Program-made: the position numbers and the translations under genes
Shown here: positions 7,551-15,207 of the stretch, piece after piece
Position numbering within the stretch: the first letter of the stretch is position 1
Layout of the letters: the number at the start of each line of letters is the position of its first letter
Source: an uncultured Saprospiraceae bacterium
Lineage (GTDB): Bacteria; Bacteroidota; Bacteroidia; Chitinophagales; Saprospiraceae
Length of the DNA stretch: 34,017 nucleotides
NCBI GenBank assembly: GCA_937941095.1
Contig: CALDYJ010000189.1
Span: 1 to 34,017 of the forward strand
Direction of reading: 5' to 3'
The notes under the pieces: generated by a model
Databases searched by the model: none
The model's input: the letters and a program-made list of their open reading frames with translations, nothing else
Told to the model about the DNA's origin: nothing

Positions 7551-8532
7551 CAGGAGCACTATTTTTATTAGATCTATCCAATAAGAATACTAATACTATT
7601 CCTAAAAGTAAAGCAGGAATTGCTAAATATAAATAGTGATTTAAATCTAAATCCGAAAGATATTGGCTTGGAGAAATGTTTATTTCCTCCAGGATCTTTT
7701 TAGGAGTGACACCATCTTCGTCCATAATTATTTTACCTTGGCCATCTCTAAGCCATTCTATAGGTTTTCTCCACGGCCATATTTTATTTAGCGAACCTAA
7801 CATAAATCCACTCAAGGCGGCAAAAGTAATGTTTCTGTAATTTTTAAAAGTCCAAGAAAGCAATCTAGATATTGTTGCCAAACCGACCAAACAACCTAAA
7901 CCAAAAACCATCATCGTAATGATTTTACCGCTTTCAAAAGTAGATAAAACTCCTCTTAAAGTCTCTTGTACAATGTAGGTATACATGCCCATAATGAGTA
8001 AAATGAAACTACCTGATATGCCCGGTAAAATTAAGGCAGATATCGCTATCATTCCACAAAAGAATACATAAAAATAAGATTCTGAACCTTGTGCCGGCAC
8101 AATCGTTGTTAAAAAATATGCAAAAATAGCACACACAATTAAGGCTGCAATTTCCTTAAAACTCCACTTGTCAATCTGCTTGCCTATGTAAATTACTGAA
8201 GCAATGATAAGTCCAAAGAAAAACGCCCACACAATCGGAGGGTAGTTTGAAAGCAACCAGCTGACCCCAAATACACCAATCACAATTCCTAAGACCATGC
8301 CTATGCCGAGTGTCAGAAGAAAATTTCCATTTAAAGTTTTCCAAGCTTCTTTCATACCGCCTTTGCGAAAAGCTGTAAATAGATCTGGTCCAATGGCTTT
8401 AATGCTGTTTAAAAGTTTTTCGTAAATACCCGTGATAAAAGCTATCGTACCTCCAGATACACCAGGGATGACTTCTGCAATACCCATTGAAGCACCTCTC
8501 CATAACAAACCTATTACATTGGTTTTTCTCAT
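7543..8532 (-). CDS. DUF368 family membrane protein (PopT-type undecaprenyl-phosphate translocase)
   Basis: 329 residues with about nine or ten membrane segments. The N-terminal RGASMGIAEVIPGVSGGTIA (13-32) is the hallmark re-entrant motif of DUF368. A second related half motif, ALILPGISGSFILLIMGMY, lies near residues 166-184, as expected for the internally duplicated fold. Members of DUF368 (PopT) recycle undecaprenyl phosphate across the cytoplasmic membrane for peptidoglycan and O-antigen synthesis; assignment here is by family. A hydrophilic loop of about 35 residues precedes the last helix, and the chain ends LLDRSNKNSAPDV. The start is 22 bases after the zinc phospholipase-like gene, and the stop overlaps the next gene's ATG by 8 bases. 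Confidence 0.9.
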   Translation of the reverse strand: MRKTNVIGLLWRGASMGIAEVIPGVSGGTIAFITGIYEKLLNSIKAIGPDLFTAFRKGGMKEAWKTLNGNFLLTLGIGMVLGIVIGVFGVSWLLSNYPPIVWAFFFGLIIASVIYIGKQIDKWSFKEIAALIVCAIFAYFLTTIVPAQGSESYFYVFFCGMIAISALILPGISGSFILLIMGMYTYIVQETLRGVLSTFESGKIITMMVFGLGCLVGLATISRLLSWTFKNYRNITFAALSGFMLGSLNKIWPWRKPIEWLRDGQGKIIMDEDGVTPKKILEEINISPSQYLSDLDLNHYLYLAIPALLLGIVLVFLLDRSNKNSAPDV

Positions 8533-8554
8533 TATTCAAAATGAATTTTGTCTA

Positions 8555-9775
8555 TTAATTATCATGCGATCTACCAAAGATTTTTCTGGTTTTCTCACCG
8601 AGAGTTTCTTTACTTTTATCTTCAGCTTCCGTAGTTTCATATTCCATCTCTTCAAGCTTTGGTTGACCAGCATCAACCCAAGCAGTATACCAACAGCTGC
8701 CAATGGCATGTATAGATTGTCGCATTCTTTCTTCCACCATTCCATTCATACTTTTTGAATAAGCTTCTGCGTATGCTCGGCATTGTGTTTTAATAGTTGT
8801 TTCTTTCCTGTCTTCAAAACACAATTGTTGATCCTCTGGAAACTGCTGACTCAACCTTTTCTCATTTGCTAAAACTTCAGCTAAAAGTTCATGAGAATCT
8901 AAAATGATTTTCCAAAAATAATCTCTTGGTTCATCAATATAAACTGCTGGGCCTACAAAATAATCGTAATTGTCATCTGCAAAAAGCTCAGGAATTCTAC
9001 TTTCCCAAAAAGCATGAATGCCTAATTGATCGCTCAATTGGCCATTGTAATTCTCGGTGGTATGCAAAGGCACATGAGCGTCACCAAGGTAATGACCCAT
9101 TTCTGTTGATAACCTTAATACTCTATTTAAATTTTTACTTTCAAATGCTTTTGTAAGTTGCCCTTGCATTTTTAAAAGATGGTAGGGTAGGATTCCGTAT
9201 GAAGAAAAGTGATCTACTATTACCACACCTGTACAAGACTTATCCAATTCAGGGATTAAGTCTTTAAGAAAATCACAGGATTTAATCTTTCTTTCATCTT
9301 CATAATAAGTGTCCATAATGTGCGTAATGAAAATACCACGGTAAGCATCCATGCTGATTTTACTTCCTAAGTAAGTTACCATAGAATCTGCTTTGATCTC
9401 TTCTGGACCAGTTATGAAGAGCCTTGTACTGTCAGCATTTTCATTAATAAGCAACAAGTCCGTATAAGCCATCATGCAATCCAACCATTTTCTTGGAACC
9501 TCATTAAATGGAGGAGCTCCCCAATGATCGATGTCGATGTAATGTCGGATGGCTTCAAATTTGCTGGCATACCTTCGCTTATCAGGATCCGCCGCGTGCT
9601 CCGTAATGAAGTCTATGTTCTTTTTGTAGAATAATATTAAATCAGAAGGTAGGGTAAAAACAGCTAGTTTGTTTATTCTTTTATGACCAAAAAAGCCCCA
9701 ATCTGGTGAAAAAGATTGAAAAACAGTGCCAATTATTAGCAAAGAAAGACAGAATAAGAGGGCTTTCTGATTCAT
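8555..9775 (-). CDS. Zinc-dependent phospholipase C / S1-P1 nuclease superfamily protein
   Basis: 406 residues. A signal peptide (about 1-20) is followed by PDWGFFGHKRINKLA, where Trp26 and His31 match the mature N-terminal zinc ligands of the phospholipase C/P1 nuclease fold. Other likely ligands are in RHYIDIDHWG (His78, Asp83, His84), DHF (Asp188, His189), GHYLGDAHVPLHTTENY (His228, Asp232, His234, His238) and GIHAFWESR (His254, Glu258). The fold normally holds three zinc ions and hydrolyses phosphodiesters in phospholipids or single-stranded nucleic acid; which substrate applies cannot be told. The last 50 residues are charged and likely disordered. It should be periplasmic. It is the fifth gene of the operon that starts at glnS, with 49 bases between it and the DUF4340 gene and 22 to the DUF368 gene. 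Confidence 0.85.
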   Translation of the reverse strand: MNQKALLFCLSLLIIGTVFQSFSPDWGFFGHKRINKLAVFTLPSDLILFYKKNIDFITEHAADPDKRRYASKFEAIRHYIDIDHWGAPPFNEVPRKWLDCMMAYTDLLLINENADSTRLFITGPEEIKADSMVTYLGSKISMDAYRGIFITHIMDTYYEDERKIKSCDFLKDLIPELDKSCTGVVIVDHFSSYGILPYHLLKMQGQLTKAFESKNLNRVLRLSTEMGHYLGDAHVPLHTTENYNGQLSDQLGIHAFWESRIPELFADDNYDYFVGPAVYIDEPRDYFWKIILDSHELLAEVLANEKRLSQQFPEDQQLCFEDRKETTIKTQCRAYAEAYSKSMNGMVEERMRQSIHAIGSCWYTAWVDAGQPKLEEMEYETTEAEDKSKETLGEKTRKIFGRSHDN

Positions 9776-9824
9776 GTCTTAAAACTAAGATTTTTTTAAA
9801 ACTTATGAAGAGATAATTAAGTTT

Positions 9825-10859
9825 TTAGCCACGTATACTTTTCTTTTCAGGCATAAAGAAAAAAGGATAACCCCAAAATATTTTCTTAAAAACAATGTGT
9901 TGAATCAACATTAAATCTCGATCTTCATTTTGCATATCGGCTAAATACCGTTCATAATAAGTTGACTCCTTATCAGCCTTTGGGTCTTTAAACTTAAAAT
10001 CTAAGGGATGTAGGATAGCTACTTTTTCATCACCGTTTTGTTTTTCTATTTTAATGGTACAAAAAGGTTGAGAGGCTATTACAGAGTCTCTTTTTTCAAA
10101 ATCATTTTCGAAAGCTTCTGCGCCTAGGCTTTTAAAACCACCGATAAATTCTTCAATGGCATCTATGTCAAGTCTCCTATTGATAATTCTTGTAGAAGGA
10201 TATAAAGGATCTAAGGACCAATCTTTTTCATTTTTACTTAGTTTGAAACTTTGGTTTTTATTTCTTGGGTAATCTAAGCTTATAGATTTAACTTCATCAA
10301 TGGTAAAAGCAAAAACTTCCTTGTCACGCCAATTTTTCTCACCCATAAAAAATAAACCTCTAAGACTTCCTTCAGCATGTTGCATATGCATGACATATGG
10401 ATTGTTGGAGTTCTCCAGGATCATATAAGTTCCTCTCTCATCTGGTGTTGTCCCTCCTACGTAATATTTTTTTAAGGCTTCTCCATTTTTGTCGTAAATC
10501 TCTACTTTGACTCCTTGGGTTGCCAAACTTTTTACCATATGCGGAATGGCAGCATTAGCAGGTCTTTCTCTTAGCTGAACTGTTCTCATCATCATTAAGA
10601 GATTTTCGATGGCATTAGGTCTAGCTTTCCACTTGTTGTTGTAAGTCCATTCATCACCTTTTCTTACCAAGTCTATAGTTTCATTGGTGACTCTATCTGC
10701 TATAAAAATGTGGTATATGTCATCTGGATTTTTTATGGCCATGTCCCAGTCGCCAGCTTTTAAAGTCGTCTTTTCTTTTTTGCTTTGTTTGGTGTAATAA
10801 TAGCCTGCACCACCTAGGATGATGAAAATTAGTAACAATATTTTTAAAGTATTATCCAT
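9825..10859 (-). CDS. DUF4340 domain-containing membrane-anchored protein
   Basis: 344 residues: one N-terminal membrane segment (about 5-22, LKILLLIFIILGGAGYYY) and a large extracytoplasmic beta-rich domain. The pattern is that of DUF4340: VTNETIDLVRKGDEWTYN, then a short helix (NAIENLLMMMRTVQLRERP), KYYVGGTTPDERGTYMIL, and a second lobe with VKSISLDYP and DWSLD. DUF4340 genes often sit directly after ABC permease and GldG-like genes, as here: the start is 4 bases after the gldG stop. It is probably a periplasmic accessory to the GldFG system. No catalytic residues are apparent. Confidence 0.82.
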   Translation of the reverse strand: MDNTLKILLLIFIILGGAGYYYTKQSKKEKTTLKAGDWDMAIKNPDDIYHIFIADRVTNETIDLVRKGDEWTYNNKWKARPNAIENLLMMMRTVQLRERPANAAIPHMVKSLATQGVKVEIYDKNGEALKKYYVGGTTPDERGTYMILENSNNPYVMHMQHAEGSLRGLFFMGEKNWRDKEVFAFTIDEVKSISLDYPRNKNQSFKLSKNEKDWSLDPLYPSTRIINRRLDIDAIEEFIGGFKSLGAEAFENDFEKRDSVIASQPFCTIKIEKQNGDEKVAILHPLDFKFKDPKADKESTYYERYLADMQNEDRDLMLIQHIVFKKIFWGYPFFFMPEKKSIRG

Positions 10860-10863
10860 TTCT

Positions 10864-12549
10864 TTAAGTATATCTTCTTTTACGCATTAAATTAAAGAGC
10901 AAGCCAAACAAAACTAATAAAATCAAAGGTGCTACAATGTTTAACAGTTGCCAAAATAGTTTATTTTGTCTTGCTTCTCCCTTATCTAAAAGTCGCAGTT
11001 TAACATCCTTGCCTCTCGACTCCATCACTCCCTTTTCATCCAACAAGTATTCTATCGCATTTATTAGAAAAGGCTTATTGGCAAAAGTATAACGCATATT
11101 TTGATTATATCCCAAAGGGATAACGTCCTTTTTATTTGGATTAATCAGGTTCTTGATAATGTCTCCATCTGAAACAACAAGCATTTTTGTCTCTTCACTT
11201 ACCGGTTTGAAAGATTGCCCCAACTGTTGCAGCATCTGATTCATTTCTGTAGTCACTCTTCCAGTATATTCAGAAGCAAATTGTCCTTCAAGCAAAAGGG
11301 CTAGCGTTTGTTTGCCTTTATTCCATTTGTCATCGGGTAAAGGGTTTGCTAATATTTCTCTAAAATTTAGCAAAATCGGAGATCTTTTTATTAAGGTTTT
11401 TTCAGTTGTGGTAAGTAAAGGTGTTTTTTTAACTGCTGTTTTTGTCCTGACGGTATCAATGCTTGAGGGGAAATAAAAATTTACGCCGTCTAAGTTCTTA
11501 ACCAATGGATTATCTGAATCAGGGGCAGAAATTACATGGAAGTACCAATCAAATAAATTTCTTGTACCTTTTTGATCTACAGCTAATTCAATTTTGGAAC
11601 ATTGCTTATCCATGACCAGGGTTGGCTGTATCCTCGCACCATAACTAAACAACAGATCGTCGATGTCTAAGGGGTATTCATTGGGGACGAATTGACGAGT
11701 GTACATACTGTCTAAATTGACAGCCATCTTATCAATCAGCCACATCACTTTGCCACCATTCATGATGTATTGATCTATCATAAATTTATGTTGGATGGGA
11801 AAAGTAGTTCTAGGTTTTGCTATAATAAGGACATCCACGTTTTGATCGATGTAAGTCGTACTGTCTAAACTAAAGGTGCCTACCTTATAATGTTGAGACA
11901 ATGACTTTCGGATGTCTAAGGTTTGGATTTCTAAAAGCTCTCCATGTCCGCTTGTGAAAGCTATGACAGGTTTTACATGGCGCTTAATTTTTACAATGGC
12001 ATCTGCTAGTTTATATTCGAGAAGGCTAATTGAATTATTAATGACAAATTCACTTAAATTTCCACCTTGCTGATCCACTAAGTTTACTGGAACTGTTCTT
12101 CCTTTATAAGAAATTATGGCATAGGTATAAAACAGTAATTCTCTCTTTTCTTCTTTGCCTTGAACAATTAAATTAGAAGGAACAATTTTGTCTTTGGCTA
12201 GCGTAAGTTTGGTTTGATTGACTGTTTCTACTTCTCCGTCTAGAGGGTTTACAAATTCATATTCTATGTATCCACTGTGTGACCTGAAATCATCGAGCAT
12301 TTCTTTGGTCGCTTTTTGCAATCGTTTTACACCTGCCGGAAGTTCTCCATCGAGAAGAACTTTTACATAGACAACTTCATCTAAATTGCTTAATAATTCC
12401 TTGGTGGGTTTTGTTAAGGTGAATCTTTTTTCTTCAGTCAGATCTACTGTTCCAAAAATAAAGTTACCTACTACATTGATCAAGATGATAATACCTATTG
12501 CAATGAGTATTTTTAAAATTGTTTGATATTTTAAATTGCTTTGTCCCAT
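10864..12549 (-). CDS. gldG: Gliding motility-associated ABC transporter substrate-binding protein GldG
   Basis: 561 residues. An N-terminal membrane segment (about 12-34) is followed by the diagnostic TVDLTEEKRFTLTKPTKELL, a periplasmic GldG domain (VVYVKVLLDGELPAGVKRL; ITFTSGHGE-like IAFTSGHGELLEI; YIMNGGKVMWLID), and a second membrane segment near the C-terminus (NIVAPLILLVLFGLLFNLMRKRR). GldG works with the permease GldF and the ATPase GldA, which was originally linked to gliding and T9SS function in Flavobacterium. No ATPase gene is in this window; in other Bacteroidota gldA is often unlinked. The start is one base after the gldF stop, so the two are almost certainly co-translated. Confidence 0.93.
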   Translation of the reverse strand: MGQSNLKYQTILKILIAIGIIILINVVGNFIFGTVDLTEEKRFTLTKPTKELLSNLDEVVYVKVLLDGELPAGVKRLQKATKEMLDDFRSHSGYIEYEFVNPLDGEVETVNQTKLTLAKDKIVPSNLIVQGKEEKRELLFYTYAIISYKGRTVPVNLVDQQGGNLSEFVINNSISLLEYKLADAIVKIKRHVKPVIAFTSGHGELLEIQTLDIRKSLSQHYKVGTFSLDSTTYIDQNVDVLIIAKPRTTFPIQHKFMIDQYIMNGGKVMWLIDKMAVNLDSMYTRQFVPNEYPLDIDDLLFSYGARIQPTLVMDKQCSKIELAVDQKGTRNLFDWYFHVISAPDSDNPLVKNLDGVNFYFPSSIDTVRTKTAVKKTPLLTTTEKTLIKRSPILLNFREILANPLPDDKWNKGKQTLALLLEGQFASEYTGRVTTEMNQMLQQLGQSFKPVSEETKMLVVSDGDIIKNLINPNKKDVIPLGYNQNMRYTFANKPFLINAIEYLLDEKGVMESRGKDVKLRLLDKGEARQNKLFWQLLNIVAPLILLVLFGLLFNLMRKRRYT

Positions 12550-12550
12550 C

Positions 12551-13282
12551 TTACCATTTTCTTCTTTGTAGAACCAAATACGTTAAGAGTAAAAATATTG
12601 CCGATAAGGAAAAATAATACAAGACATCTCTTGTATCGATCACGCCTCTGCTAATTGAAAAATAGTGGTAATCAATGCCTAACATCTGTACAAGGTCATC
12701 TGTTCGTCCAACAAAAAATGGAAGCCTGCTTAAATAGTTAAATCCCCAATAAAAAAAGAAACACAAAAAAGTAGCTAACATGAAAGCAACGATTTGATTG
12801 TTTGAGATTGAACTGGCAAAAACTCCAATGGCAACAAAGACTTGACCTAATAATATCAAACCAATGTAAGATCCCATAATGGCACCAGAATCTAAATTGC
12901 CCGGCGGAGAACCCAATTGATAAACCGTATAGTAATAAATTAAAGTAGGAAATACTGCAATGCTTAAAAGAACTGTACAGGCCAAATACTTCCCAAAAAT
13001 AATAGCAAAATCCGAAAGCGGTTTGGTTGTCAAGAGCTCGATCGTACCTGTTTGGTTTTCTTCTGCAAATGATCGCATCGTTAAGGCAGGAATTAAAAAC
13101 ATAAAAATGATCGGCGCCAAATCAAATAATTGATCTAGTGAAGCATAGTTATAGTTCAAGAGGGAAGTATCAGGAAATACCCACATGACTAAACCCAAAA
13201 TCACTAGAAATACACCTATAACAATGTAAGCTATTAAAGAACTGAAGAAAGTATTAATTTCTTTTAAAAAGATACTCCACAT
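12551..13282 (-). CDS. gldF: Gliding motility-associated ABC transporter permease GldF
   Basis: 243 residues with six predicted membrane helices, typical of ABC-2 permeases of this family. Distinctive stretches are the N-terminal MWSIFLKEINTFFSSLIAYI, the cytoplasmic coupling segment PALTMRSFAEENQTGTIELL (65-84) followed by TTKPLSDFAIIFGKYLA, and the C-terminal ISRGVIDTRDVLYYFSLSA. The family length is about 240, so the gene looks complete. It starts 5 bases after the glnS stop and is followed directly by gldG. Confidence 0.93.
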   Translation of the reverse strand: MWSIFLKEINTFFSSLIAYIVIGVFLVILGLVMWVFPDTSLLNYNYASLDQLFDLAPIIFMFLIPALTMRSFAEENQTGTIELLTTKPLSDFAIIFGKYLACTVLLSIAVFPTLIYYYTVYQLGSPPGNLDSGAIMGSYIGLILLGQVFVAIGVFASSISNNQIVAFMLATFLCFFFYWGFNYLSRLPFFVGRTDDLVQMLGIDYHYFSISRGVIDTRDVLYYFSLSAIFLLLTYLVLQRRKW

Positions 13283-13287
13283 AAAAA

Positions 13288-14970
13288 CTAGCTTTTCTTT
13301 TGCTTTTTACCCCAAGAATCCTTCAAGGTCAAGGTTCGGTTAAAGACTAATTTATCATCATTGCTGTCTCTGTCAACTATAAAATATCCTGTTCTCATGA
13401 ACTGGAATTGGTCTCCGTCTTTTGCACTCTTTAGACTAGGCTCCAAGTAAGCTTTTTCGATTACTTTCAATGAATCCTTATTATAAAAATCAAGGAAGTC
13501 AACGCCTTCATGAGCAGTAGGTGTTGGATCCGTAAATAAGCGATCATAAATTCTAACCTCAGCTTCAATGGCATGTGCTGCACTTACCCAATGTAAGGTG
13601 CCTTTTGCTTTTATACCCGAAGTATCCGAACCAGATTTGCTATCAGGGTAGTAAGTACAATGTACTTCTGTTATTTCTCCGGCCTCGTTTTTCTTGTAGT
13701 CTTCGCAATGTAAGATGTAACCATTTTTCAATCTTACGTTTCTACCTGGCGCCATTCTAAAATATTTTCTGTTTGGTGCTTCTTCTGCAAAATCGCTTTT
13801 CTCGATGTAGACTTCTCTGCTGAATGGAATTTCTCTAGTACCTGAATTTTCATCTTCAGGATTGTTTGTAGCAATCATTATTTCTTCTTGACCTTCAGGG
13901 TAGTTAGTAATGATGACCTTAAGTGGATCTAATACGGCATGAACCCTATCTGTAGTTTTATTTAAGGATTGTCTGACAACTGATTCTAATAATTCTATTT
14001 CTATGACATTGTCTCTTTTCGCGACTCCTGTTTTTGCACAAAACTCTCTCAAAGCCATTGGCGGAAAGCCTCTTCTTCTCATTCCCGAGAGGGTAGGCAT
14101 CCTTGGGTCTTCCCATGAGCTAACTAAGCCTTCTTGGACAAGTTTTAGTAATTTTCGTTTACTCGTAATCATGTAAGCAACATTCATTCTAGCAAACTCT
14201 ATTTGTCTACTTGGAAAGATTTCTAAGTTTTCAATGAACCAATTGTATAATGGCCTATGATGCTTAAATTCCAAAGAGCATAAGGAGTGTGTGATCTCCT
14301 CGATGCTATCGCTTTGGCCATGTGCAAAATCATACATAGGATAAATGCACCATTCATCACCAGTTCTATGATGCGTTTCTTTTTTAATTCTATAAATGAC
14401 TGGATCCCTCATGTGCATGTTGGGAGAATTCATGTCTAATTTGACGCGCAGTACCTTTGCACCATCTTCAAAAACACCGTCTTTCATTTTTTGAAAAAGG
14501 TCTAAATTTTCGTCAATGCTACGGTTTCTGAATGGGCTTTCTTTTCCAGGCTTATCTGGGCTTCCTTTTTGTTCGCTGATTTCTTCGGCTGTGGAATCGT
14601 CTACATAAGCTAGACCTTTGCTAATAAGTTTTTTAGCAAAGTCAAATAACTGAGGGAAGTAATCGCTAGCATAGTACTCACGATCTTCCCAATCAAAACC
14701 TAACCATTTGATGTCCTTTTTAATGCTATCCACGTAGGCAGTTTCTTCCGTTGTAGGATTCGTATCATCGAAGCGTAAGTTGGTTTTTCCACCATATTTC
14801 GCAGCTAAACCAAAACTAATCCATATGGCTTTACAGTGGCCTATGTGAAGATACCCATTTGGTTCGGGGGGAAATCGCGTATGGATTCGAGCGCCATGTT
14901 TATTGTTAGCGATGTCTTCTTCTATGATTTCTTCTATGAAGTTCTTGTATTCCTTCTTGATCTCGGTCAT
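13288..14970 (-). CDS. glnS: Glutamine--tRNA ligase
   Basis: 560 residues, the usual length for bacterial GlnRS. Class I synthetase signatures are present: RFPPEPNGYLHIGHCKAIW (32-50, with the HIGH motif at 42-45), LRFDDTNP (65-72), the GlnRS-type WCIYPMYDFAHGQSDSIEEI (207-226), and the KMSKS-equivalent MITSKRKL (267-274). The C-terminal beta-barrels for the anticodon follow, with the typical DRDSNDDKLVFNRTLTLKDSW near the end. It charges tRNA-Gln directly, so this organism should not depend only on the GatCAB route. It is the first gene of the minus-strand operon; the start follows a good -7 box, with a leader of about 25 bases. Confidence 0.96.
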   Translation of the reverse strand: MTEIKKEYKNFIEEIIEEDIANNKHGARIHTRFPPEPNGYLHIGHCKAIWISFGLAAKYGGKTNLRFDDTNPTTEETAYVDSIKKDIKWLGFDWEDREYYASDYFPQLFDFAKKLISKGLAYVDDSTAEEISEQKGSPDKPGKESPFRNRSIDENLDLFQKMKDGVFEDGAKVLRVKLDMNSPNMHMRDPVIYRIKKETHHRTGDEWCIYPMYDFAHGQSDSIEEITHSLCSLEFKHHRPLYNWFIENLEIFPSRQIEFARMNVAYMITSKRKLLKLVQEGLVSSWEDPRMPTLSGMRRRGFPPMALREFCAKTGVAKRDNVIEIELLESVVRQSLNKTTDRVHAVLDPLKVIITNYPEGQEEIMIATNNPEDENSGTREIPFSREVYIEKSDFAEEAPNRKYFRMAPGRNVRLKNGYILHCEDYKKNEAGEITEVHCTYYPDSKSGSDTSGIKAKGTLHWVSAAHAIEAEVRIYDRLFTDPTPTAHEGVDFLDFYNKDSLKVIEKAYLEPSLKSAKDGDQFQFMRTGYFIVDRDSNDDKLVFNRTLTLKDSWGKKQKKS

Positions 14971-15000
14971 TATTGCTGCAATTTCTTAAAAATACAGCGG

Positions 15001-15008
15001 CAAAGGTA
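15001..15008 (-). promoter_or_regulatory. Bacteroidota -7 box for glnS and the downstream operon
   Basis: On the minus strand the sequence is TACCTTTG, an exact match to TAnnTTTG. It would place transcription start about 25 bases before the glnS ATG at 14970. I do not see a -33 TTG at the expected 17-23 base spacing. Confidence 0.55.
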
Positions 15009-15058
15009 AGGTATTTATAGGGAATAGGAATGCCTCAGGCAATTTCATTTCTTGCTAA

Positions 15059-15166
15059 TAATCAGGTCTCCATGATCCATTCTTCCAAGATTTCAGTATT
15101 GAAATTAAGTATTGTCTTACTATCTCGAATACTCAAAGTAGAAATGAACATAAAGACACCTGATTA
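15059..15166. repeat. Spaced 9-bp inverted repeat upstream of glnS
   Basis: TAATCAGGT (15059-15067) and ACCTGATTA (15158-15166) are exact reverse complements about 90 bases apart, in the 237-base gap between glnS and the SGNH-like gene. Inside lies a weaker AGTATT...AATACT pair. No coding frame or known RNA is recognisable here. It could be a long-arm hairpin in the 3' region of the SGNH-like transcript, or chance. Confidence 0.25.
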
Positions 15167-15207
15167 TGCAAGTTTTTAGCTTTATTTTTTTGTTTGTTTT
15201 TTGGAAT

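Noticed and set aside
8536..8758. Short frames between the phospholipase-like and DUF368 genes
   Set aside because: They overlap the C-terminal coding part of the phospholipase-like gene in other frames and show no recognisable domain.
14971..15207. tRNA or small RNA gene upstream of glnS
   Set aside because: I find no cloverleaf, no tRNA consensus arms and no riboswitch I recognise. Only a spaced inverted repeat and a -7 box are visible.
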